DNA from: Candidatus Beckwithbacteria bacterium
GTDB lineage: Bacteria > Patescibacteriota > Microgenomatia > UBA1400 > UBA1449
DNA length: 36,649 bases
Direction: 5' to 3'
NCBI GenBank assembly: GCA_012797845.1
Contig: JAAZOH010000032.1
Coordinates: 1-36,649 of the forward strand
The position numbers and the translations under genes were made by a program. Positions 31,209-36,649 of the stretch are shown piece by piece. Below the pieces are notes generated by a model that saw only the letters and a program-made list of their open reading frames with translations, ran no database searches and was not told the origin of the DNA. Every line of letters starts with the position of its first letter. Positions within the stretch are counted from its first letter, which is position 1.

Positions 31209-32480
31209 CTATTTTTTAATAAGCTCTTTTCCCATAAAAGCTTGCAATGCTTCAGGCACAAGGATAGAGCCATCTTTTTGTTGATAACTTTCCATAATAG
31301 CTATCAAAATTCTGGGACTGGCAATAGCGGTATTATTAAGCATGTGGACATACTTAATCTCACCATCTTTAGTTTTGTAGCGGACATTGGCTCGACGGCT
31401 TTGGAATTCGCCCATAATCGAATCAGACATAGTTTCCCCAAAATCATTACGGCCTGGCATCCAGGTTTCGATATCATACTTTTTGATTTGTGGTTCACCC
31501 ATATCACCGGTGCACATCAGCATAACCCGGTAATGCAGGCCAAGTTCCTGAAGCATTTCTTCGCTGTAAGTACGCAGCTTTTCATGCCAGGATTTTGACT
31601 CTTCTATATCGTTTTTACATAAAATTACCTGTTCAACTTTGGTAAATTCATGAATGCGGTACATGCCTTGAGTATCCTTACCATAACTGCCGATTTCACG
31701 GCGATAGCACTGTGAATAACCAGCGTAGAGTTTTGGTAGTTCGCTTTCAGTTAAAACCTCATCCATATGGTAAGAAACTAGAGGTACTTCAGCTGTGCCA
31801 GCTAAAAAGCGTTCATCTTTTTCACCTTCATCATCAAAAGTTTTGTAGACATCAACTTTACCCCAGGGGAAATGGGCGGTATTTACAAAAGGCCGTTCAT
31901 GTAAAATAATTGGCGGTACTACGGGAGTAAAGCCTTTTTCAAGCAATTTTTTCAAAGCAAAATTCATCACGGCTAGATGAAGTAAAGCTCCGTCACCTTT
32001 TAGGTAATAACCCCTAAAACCAGCCACTTTAGTGCCCCGGTCAAAATCAACAATATCTAAATCTTTAGCTAGTTGAACATGGTCTTTGATAGGAAAATCA
32101 AATTCCGGTTTTTGGCCCCAGGTAGCCACTTGCACATTGCCGCTACTATCTTTACCAATAGGCACTTCTGGATCAGGGACATTGGGAATTTGCAGCATCA
32201 AACTGTCGTAATCAGCTTGAATTGTACTGAGTTTAGTTTCTAGCTCAGAGATTTGGCTGCGGATCTGTTTGCCTTTCTCGATAACTTCTGGACTGGGCTT
32301 ACCATAAATCCCTTCATTTAATTTGTTGCGCTGTGTTCTTAGTTCCTGGACCTGCTGCATAAGCTCTCGACGTTGCTGATCAACTTTGAGCAAGTTATCA
32401 ACTTTATCAGGTACGCCTTTATCGGCTGCAGCTTTTTTAACTAAGTCTTTATTATCTCTAATAAATTGAATATCTAACAT
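31209..32480 (-). CDS. serS: Seryl-tRNA synthetase
   Basis: Charges tRNA-Ser, and tRNA-Sec where present. The 423-residue protein has the long N-terminal coiled coil that clasps the tRNA variable arm (about 30-100, with QQRRELMQQVQELRTQRNKL). The class II core follows, with motif 2 CYRREIGSYGKDTQGMYRIH and FTKVEQVILC, and motif 3 TAIASPRILIAIMESYQQKD. Length and motifs are normal. The ATG at 32480 lies 8 nt after the AATGACA end of a dispersed repeat. A T-box leader with a UCC specifier lies upstream, so expression should respond to uncharged tRNA-Ser. Confidence 0.96.
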   Translation of the reverse strand: MLDIQFIRDNKDLVKKAAADKGVPDKVDNLLKVDQQRRELMQQVQELRTQRNKLNEGIYGKPSPEVIEKGKQIRSQISELETKLSTIQADYDSLMLQIPNVPDPEVPIGKDSSGNVQVATWGQKPEFDFPIKDHVQLAKDLDIVDFDRGTKVAGFRGYYLKGDGALLHLAVMNFALKKLLEKGFTPVVPPIILHERPFVNTAHFPWGKVDVYKTFDDEGEKDERFLAGTAEVPLVSYHMDEVLTESELPKLYAGYSQCYRREIGSYGKDTQGMYRIHEFTKVEQVILCKNDIEESKSWHEKLRTYSEEMLQELGLHYRVMLMCTGDMGEPQIKKYDIETWMPGRNDFGETMSDSIMGEFQSRRANVRYKTKDGEIKYVHMLNNTAIASPRILIAIMESYQQKDGSILVPEALQAFMGKELIKK

Positions 32481-32487
32481 ATGTGCA

Positions 32488-32552
32488 GTGTCATTCTGAG
32501 ATGAAATCGAAAAATCTTATAATAGATCCTTCGCTAACGCTCAGGATGACAC
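32488..32552. repeat. Dispersed palindromic repeat, copy 5 (serS leader)
   Basis: GTGTCATTCTGAG (32488-32500) and CTCAGGATGACAC (32540-32552) pair over 13 bp with one G-U. Internal GAAGGATC matches copy 1. It fills the space between the T-box terminator and serS. Confidence 0.78.
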
Positions 32553-32554
32553 CA

Positions 32555-32702
32555 TAAAAAAACACCACCATTACTCTTTCAAAGAGCCATGTGGCGGTGC
32601 CATCTTTTACTATACTTAATTCCTGCTGTCACGGGCTTACCCGGAAGAGCATTTCCTCTCTTCAGCTTGGCAGTTGGAAGCTGCCTCATAACGCTGTTAC
32701 TT
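32555..32702 (-). promoter_or_regulatory. T-box riboswitch with minimal specifier hairpin, upstream of serS
   Basis: The antiterminator is AAAAGA (32608-32603), the bulge TGGCACC (32602-32596) and the hairpin GCC-ACAT-GGC with TCTTT. The competing terminator is CACCGCCA/TGGTGGTG with an inner CTCTTT/AAAGAG, then T7 (32562-32556). The specifier hairpin GGCAG-CTTCCAA-CTGCC (32685-32669) shows the Ser codon TCC (32678-32676) at the same loop position as GAC in the aspS element. A GAAGAG/CTCTTC hairpin and CGGG-TAAG-CCCG follow, as in aspS. CCGTGA.AGC.GGAA and the T-box itself are nearly identical between the two leaders. Confidence 0.9.
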
Positions 32703-32704
32703 TT

Positions 32705-33181
32705 TTAGATTATAGCAATTTTATTAATTTTTACCAAAGCAATTGTGTCTTCGATATAGCTTAATGTATTTGGTAATGTATCTAATTTCTTGATTTGGTT
32801 ATGGGTAAACCATTCTGCTTGAGCTGTTTCATGATCTGGATCATTAATCTTTACCTTTTGTTGACCAATACTTATAAGGTAGCAAGGCAAAATAACATGG
32901 GTGGCTATTTGACTATCATCATTACCATGTTCCCAGGTACTGGTTTTGACAATAGGATGAGGATATAAAATGATTGAGGTAACAGATAATTCTTCTTTAA
33001 ATTCTCTTATTACACACTGTTCAGGAGTTTCACCAAATTCCAATCCTCCGCCAGCTGGTTGCCATTTGAGATGCCACTGTTTATTGTGAGGAGCATATCG
33101 TTGGGTCAACAAAAATTCCAACTTACCATTTTTGCGGCGAAGAGGTAAGCCGACAATACCAACTACTATTCTTTTCTTCAT
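32705..33181 (-). CDS. NUDIX hydrolase
   Basis: A 158-residue NUDIX protein that would hydrolyse a nucleoside diphosphate linked to another group. The Nudix box is intact: GGGLEFGETPEQCVIREFKE followed by EL, with the REFKEEL metal-binding glutamates. The domain starts with KRIVVGIVGLPLRRKNGKLE and QRYAPHNKQWHLKWQPAGG. The substrate is not evident; (d)NTP clean-up or ADP-ribose hydrolysis are both possible. Its stop codon lies inside the serS promoter region, so readthrough could feed serS. ATG 33181 has no Shine-Dalgarno sequence. Confidence 0.9.
   Translation of the reverse strand: MKKRIVVGIVGLPLRRKNGKLEFLLTQRYAPHNKQWHLKWQPAGGGLEFGETPEQCVIREFKEELSVTSIILYPHPIVKTSTWEHGNDDSQIATHVILPCYLISIGQQKVKINDPDHETAQAEWFTHNQIKKLDTLPNTLSYIEDTIALVKINKIAII
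32709..32737 (-). promoter_or_regulatory. Sigma-70-type promoter of the serS T-box transcript
   Basis: On the minus strand TTGGTA (32737-32732), a 17-bp spacer and a perfect TATAAT (32714-32709). It overlaps the 3' end of the NUDIX gene. Confidence 0.75.
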
Positions 33182-33253
33182 GAAGTTATTTATGTTATGC
33201 TAAATATGAATTATTAAATTTAACATATTTTAGAATAAACTAAAATAAAAAAT

Positions 33254-33553
33254 ATGGCTCAAAAAGATTCAGGTGTATCAGAAGATATGAAAACCTTGGT
33301 AACAATCTTATTACTTATTTTTGTTTTTCCTATCGGGTTTATTGTAATGTGGGCATGGCCAAGATGGAAAACTTGGGTAAAACTACTCGTATCTTTACCA
33401 ACAATATTAATCTTTCTTTTTGCCCTCTTTATTTTTCTGGCAGTAGTTGCGGCTCCCTCAACTCAAATTAAAAGAGCTGAGTGTACAAAAAATTGTGCAA
33501 CATACTCTGAGGTTCAGAAGCCAGCGTGTATCACTGAATGCATGAGTGAATAG
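33254..33553 (+). CDS. Small membrane protein with Cys-rich tail
   Basis: A 99-residue protein that I do not recognise. It has two hydrophobic helices (TLVTILLLIFVFPIGFIVMW and VKLLVSLPTILIFLFALFIF) and then a short tail with four cysteines in two CxxxC pairs (ECTKNCATYSEVQKPACITE, then CMSE), compatible with a disulphide-linked external hairpin. TAAAAT ends 7 nt before ATG 33254, so a leaderless message is likely. It lies alone between the NUDIX and HD-domain genes. Confidence 0.65.
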   Translation: MAQKDSGVSEDMKTLVTILLLIFVFPIGFIVMWAWPRWKTWVKLLVSLPTILIFLFALFIFLAVVAAPSTQIKRAECTKNCATYSEVQKPACITECMSE

Positions 33554-33566
33554 GTTAATAGGATAT

Positions 33567-34130
33567 TTATAATCCTAATTCATTACTTATTCCCTGCATA
33601 GCTTTGAGGCAAATAGCGATAAAATCTTCTCTTTTAATGCCTAGTTTTGGTTCACAAAAATCAATGTTTTCCCGTAAAGCACCTTTGGCAAAATCTTTTT
33701 TACCCCATTTTTTCAAAACATCTTCAACTTTAACATCTGCCAGTTTTTTACTAGGCCGAACTAAAGTGACAGCGGTAATCAAACCAGTCAATTCATCGCA
33801 AGCATAGAGCGACCATTCCATATTGGTTTCAGGTTCAGAAATATCAGCTTTCCAGCCCCAGCCATGACGAAGAGAAGCTTTGATAATTTTAGGATCAACG
33901 CCTTTTTCTTCCAGCATTTCAACTATTTTGGAAGGGTGTTTTTCAGGAGTATCTTTAAACATTTCATAATCACCATCATGGACGATCCCAGCTACTTCCC
34001 ACATCTCCTCATCTTCATTAAAATATCTGGCCAAAGCTTTCATACAAGCGCCTACAGCCAACATATGCTTGACGAGATTTTTATTAGAAGTAGTGGAATT
34101 TACAAAATCAAGAGCTTCTTGTCTATTCAT
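33567..34130 (-). CDS. HD-domain phosphohydrolase
   Basis: A 187-residue HD-superfamily protein. The metal-binding pattern is visible as HMLAVGACMKAL (first His), GIVHDGDYEMF (the HD pair) and ASLRHGWGW (further His). A C-terminal region follows with CDELTGLITAVTLVRPSKKL, a block typical of bacterial HDIG hydrolases annotated only generally. It is likely a metal-dependent phosphomonoesterase or nucleotidase; the substrate is unknown. No REC, GGDEF or other partner domain is fused. The ATG at 34130 begins MNRQEALDFV. Confidence 0.87.
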   Translation of the reverse strand: MNRQEALDFVNSTTSNKNLVKHMLAVGACMKALARYFNEDEEMWEVAGIVHDGDYEMFKDTPEKHPSKIVEMLEEKGVDPKIIKASLRHGWGWKADISEPETNMEWSLYACDELTGLITAVTLVRPSKKLADVKVEDVLKKWGKKDFAKGALRENIDFCEPKLGIKREDFIAICLKAMQGISNELGL

Positions 34131-34181
34131 AATATTTGTCTAATTTAATAACAAGGAATTTTAGCAAGAATTAAAAGGGAG

Positions 34182-34970
34182 TTAAAGCTCATTCCAGACA
34201 TCAATAAAGCGCACATCAAGCTTGGGAAATTTCTTACTAATTTCTTCGGCTAAAGCTTTGACGCCAAAAACTTCAGTAGCATAATGGCCAACTGCAAAAT
34301 AGTGAAAGCCGGCTTCTTTGGCCATGCTTGAAGTACTTTCACTAATAACTCCAGTCAGATGAAGATCAATTTGTTTTTCTGCTATTTCCAAAAATTCAGA
34401 ACCAGTAGGTGTAGCCCCGCCCGAGCAAACTCCAATCCGGCTAATTTTGTCCGGTCCGCCTAAAACCATAAACACATCATGGTGAAAAAGGGTGGTGCAA
34501 TCTTTGGCAAAATCTTGGACAAAGATAGGACTTTTGGTTTTAGCAACAAAGCCCCAACCATCAAAATATGGTTCATCAGTTTGGACTAGGCCCAGGTTTT
34601 TAATAATTTGGGCATTGTTACCAATCTTAGGATGCATATCCAAAGCTGCATGGTAACCAGCGACAGTCAGTTCATTTTCAAAAATGATAGCCAATCTTTT
34701 TTGAGTAGCTAATGATAATTTAGATTTATAAATATATTTTGGGGTCAAAGATAAACCATGATGGGTGATACAAACTTGAGCTCCCCAGCTAGCAGCTTTT
34801 TGCAAAAACTCAGCATTACAGGAGACACCAACTGCAACCTTACTGACTTCCTCACTACCTTTAATTTGAATACCATTAGCTCCATAATCATCTGCTGATT
34901 CAGCTTTTTTTAGAAAATCTTGACCAAGAATTTGATTGTGAATTGTATTAAAAAATTGACTAGTGTCCAT
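34182..34970 (-). CDS. Nif3-like dinuclear metal-centre protein
   Basis: A 262-residue protein of the NIF3/YbgI/DUF34 family, which forms hexameric toroids with two metal ions per subunit. Family features seen are ADDYGANGIQIKG near the start, CITHHGLSL with the first metal-binding His pair, YHAALDMHPKIGNNAQI, RIGVCSGGATPT and FAVGHYATEVFGVKAL with the last metal ligands. It lacks the large PII-like insertion found in YqfO. The function of the family is unsettled (GTP cyclohydrolase-like or metallochaperone proposals). Its start overlaps the preceding gene by 11 bp, so the two are probably an operon. Confidence 0.9.
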   Translation of the reverse strand: MDTSQFFNTIHNQILGQDFLKKAESADDYGANGIQIKGSEEVSKVAVGVSCNAEFLQKAASWGAQVCITHHGLSLTPKYIYKSKLSLATQKRLAIIFENELTVAGYHAALDMHPKIGNNAQIIKNLGLVQTDEPYFDGWGFVAKTKSPIFVQDFAKDCTTLFHHDVFMVLGGPDKISRIGVCSGGATPTGSEFLEIAEKQIDLHLTGVISESTSSMAKEAGFHYFAVGHYATEVFGVKALAEEISKKFPKLDVRFIDVWNEL

Positions 34971-35346
34971 TAAGGCTTTCTGTGTTATGTATTTTAAAAA
35001 CTAAGAGATTTTTACTAGGATCACGTGGGTCTTTAATTTCAATAAATTGTCCTTTTATTTCTTCACCTTTATCCGTTACGACTCGAGCACTACCGTCATC
35101 TTGTATTGAGCTAATCAAACCTTCTTGTGCTTCTGGATTACAAAGTCCTATTATAGCTAGAGCTTCATACATATTTAAGCGATAATCTAATCCAGCTAAA
35201 GTACGCTTTAAACTGATGACAAATTCAGTTCGTTCATCAAATATCATATGTTGTTCCCATCCAGATGAGTCTGAGAAAGCTACAATCTCAATTTGATCCG
35301 GTAGACGATTCTGAAAATAAGCAAGTTGTTCATGTATTGTTGACAT
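34960..35346 (-). CDS. Hypothetical protein (128 aa)
   Basis: A soluble 128-residue protein that I do not recognise. It looks alpha/beta, with a mainly helical first half (STIHEQLAYFQNRLPDQIEI, NMYEALAIIGL) and a beta-rich C-terminal region (ARVVTDKGEEIKGQFIEIKD, NLLVFKIHNTES). It has no membrane segment or obvious catalytic motif. TAAAAT lies 9 nt before ATG 35346. It overlaps the Nif3-like gene by 11 bp, suggesting coexpression. Confidence 0.6.
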   Translation of the reverse strand: MSTIHEQLAYFQNRLPDQIEIVAFSDSSGWEQHMIFDERTEFVISLKRTLAGLDYRLNMYEALAIIGLCNPEAQEGLISSIQDDGSARVVTDKGEEIKGQFIEIKDPRDPSKNLLVFKIHNTESLNGH

Positions 35347-35418
35347 TTTTAAATTATTTTAGGCAGAAAAAATATTGTAATTGAATAATAATTGTGATTT
35401 TAGCACAAAAGTGATTTT

Positions 35419-36486
35419 TTAGTTTTCATAAGAGTTAGGTTCTGATTTAGTAACATTATCTGAAATAGCTGGGACATAGGCTACAAAATTATTATCTCCA
35501 GCAAAAACGTAAATTGGTTGCAAAAATTGCTGAGCTTCTTCGGCATCAAAATAAGCCAGGTAAATCCGGCGCACGACCACTGCCTGTAAGTCCTGCTCGG
35601 CACTGGCAATATACCCATCACCTTTTTTCAAGGTTTCCCAAGCGGAATCAATGGATTTGAGCGGATAAGTTTCTGGGCTTAAGTAATCGGCTGGAAAATA
35701 GTTGTAATCCAGCTCCACAATTTGTTTATTGGCGTCTGTAGATCCTGAAAAAATCATACTAATAATACCTTTGCTTGGGTCTGGAGTAAGGACTGGGAAA
35801 CCTTCGATATCATTACGGAAATAGTCCAATTTTACAAAATCAGCTTCAGATAAGCTTACGGCTGAAATCATTTTATTACCCGAGGCTTTTAAGTATGAAA
35901 CAGTGCCATTAGCATAATTAATATCGTCATGCAGAAGCTGGGTTTTTTCAAAAAACTGTTGAGCCATAACTAAAGTTCTGCTTTCACCCTGAAACTGCTT
36001 ATCGAGCAAAATACTCTCATCAATCTGCCAGTCATAACTTATGGTAAAAGCACCACTCACGATATTCATTTCCATAGTTAGGGGAGCAGGGATCTGACGC
36101 TGCCATTGATGCATTTCCGGTGAAAGGGCAGTTGATTTATTGGTAAAACCGATTTTTTCTGCTAAAGCTTGAGCTTGGTCTAATGCTAGTAAATTAGCTC
36201 GCTGATATGGCATGTAATAAACCGTAGCTCTATCTGGCATTTCTGGCAATGTGCCAGTAGGAGTTTCTAGAGTAAATTTGTATACATAATCTGATTCCGG
36301 AAGGATGAGTTTGGGTAATGCGCCAAAACCCATAGTTGGAGCTGGTGGGGGCGGGGGATTGAGATAATTATAAAGAGCGATGCCATAAATTACTGCAAAA
36401 CGTAGTACGATATAAGCTACTAGTCCAATAGCTGAGTATTTAATAGTTTTTCTGGCTGTTATAGCAGTTTGTGTGAGGCTAGGCAT
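35419..36486 (-). CDS. Hypothetical membrane-anchored protein (355 aa)
   Basis: I do not recognise this protein. An N-terminal membrane helix (SAIGLVAYIVLRFAVIYGIA) is followed by a proline-rich linker (YLNPPPPPAPTMGFGALP) and about 300 external residues. These are rich in Tyr, Asp and Ser, with strand-like repeats (YKFTLETPTGTLPEMPDRAT; ISYDWQIDESILLDKQFQGE; IVELDYNYFPADYLSPE). No signal cleavage site or catalytic motif is seen. A Pro-rich stem holding a globular domain away from the membrane suggests a surface role. The gene is divergent from the partial gene at the right edge. Confidence 0.65.
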   Translation of the reverse strand: MPSLTQTAITARKTIKYSAIGLVAYIVLRFAVIYGIALYNYLNPPPPPAPTMGFGALPKLILPESDYVYKFTLETPTGTLPEMPDRATVYYMPYQRANLLALDQAQALAEKIGFTNKSTALSPEMHQWQRQIPAPLTMEMNIVSGAFTISYDWQIDESILLDKQFQGESRTLVMAQQFFEKTQLLHDDINYANGTVSYLKASGNKMISAVSLSEADFVKLDYFRNDIEGFPVLTPDPSKGIISMIFSGSTDANKQIVELDYNYFPADYLSPETYPLKSIDSAWETLKKGDGYIASAEQDLQAVVVRRIYLAYFDAEEAQQFLQPIYVFAGDNNFVAYVPAISDNVTKSEPNSYEN

Positions 36487-36548
36487 GACTAACTAACTAA
36501 ATATAAACATATCTATTTTAGTATACTGGAACTAATAAATTAAGAGGT

Positions 36549-36649
36549 ATGCAAGTTCAGAATATAAGCCAAAAACAAATATTGGTTAGCAATCTGATTC
36601 AAGCTAAAGATTTGTTGACCAAAACCAGAGGTTTAATTGGTAAGAAAAA
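36549..36649 (+). CDS. Start of a possible DUF192-family protein (cut by window edge)
   Basis: Thirty-three codons are visible from ATG 36549, preceded by AGAGGT, a usable ribosome-binding site. SNLIQAKDLLTKTRGLIGKK resembles the opening of DUF192 domains (compare EIADTPEKITQGLSGRS in the complete protein near 30450). Too little is present to be sure. No signal peptide is seen, unlike the other copy. Confidence 0.4.
   Translation, partial: MQVQNISQKQILVSNLIQAKDLLTKTRGLIGKK

Overview
The window looks like a chromosomal piece of a small-genome, AT-rich bacterium that uses the standard bacterial code (TGA acts as a stop in several genes). The mix of compact housekeeping genes, GT-C-like membrane proteins, DUF3048, DUF4446, DUF192 and GIY-YIG proteins, many unknown single-anchor proteins, and frequent start codons 6-8 nt after a -10 box points to the Candidate Phyla Radiation (Patescibacteria), perhaps Microgenomates. 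That placement is inference; no rRNA is present. I saw no phage, insertion sequence transposase or CRISPR array. || Layout. 1-2177: aspartyl-tRNA synthetase, cut by the window edge, fused to a YbaK-type editing domain and preceded by a T-box leader. 2200-3780: an island of three very small genes embedded in strong RNA hairpins, including two copies of an attenuator-like leader. 3783-8045: recJ, CCA-adding enzyme and rlmN. 8046-11020: a cruciform-forming spacer, a GT-C-type membrane protein, a divergent anchored protein and an unknown helical protein. 11094-14235: a surface protein of Ig-like domains fused to an ATP synthase c-subunit-like hairpin, followed by b-like and delta-like stator genes. 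14239-15657: HAD phosphatase, tRNA-Glu, a GIY-YIG gene lying between the tRNA and a duplicated 23-bp piece of it, and a candidate small RNA. 15658-20488: greA, lysS, an unknown gene, secF and secD. 20665-25947: an HTH-nucleotidyltransferase regulator, a secreted protein with a structured leader, DUF3048, DUF4446 and two unknown membrane proteins. 25944-30005: M29 aminopeptidase, M24 peptidase and a GT-C-like membrane protein. 30009-32737: DUF192 protein, spermidine-synthase-like protein and serS with a second T-box. 32705-36649: NUDIX, HD-domain and Nif3-like proteins, several unknowns and the start of another gene. || How the parts relate. The two T-boxes tie aspS and serS to uncharged tRNA-Asp and tRNA-Ser. 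Both use a tiny hairpin whose 7-nt loop shows the specifier codon (GAC or UCC) at the same position, in place of the large canonical Stem I. A palindromic repeat family (five copies) ends 7-11 nt before the start codons of aspS, serS, secD and the HTH-nucleotidyltransferase gene. || The most exciting locus is 11094-14235. The c-like hairpin keeps the Arg-Asn-Pro loop but has no acidic residue in either membrane helix. Its N-terminus carries about 560 residues of exported Ig-like repeats, and only b-like and delta-like genes follow. This suggests an ATP-synthase-derived surface assembly that no longer binds ions, although the remaining subunits may lie elsewhere in the genome.
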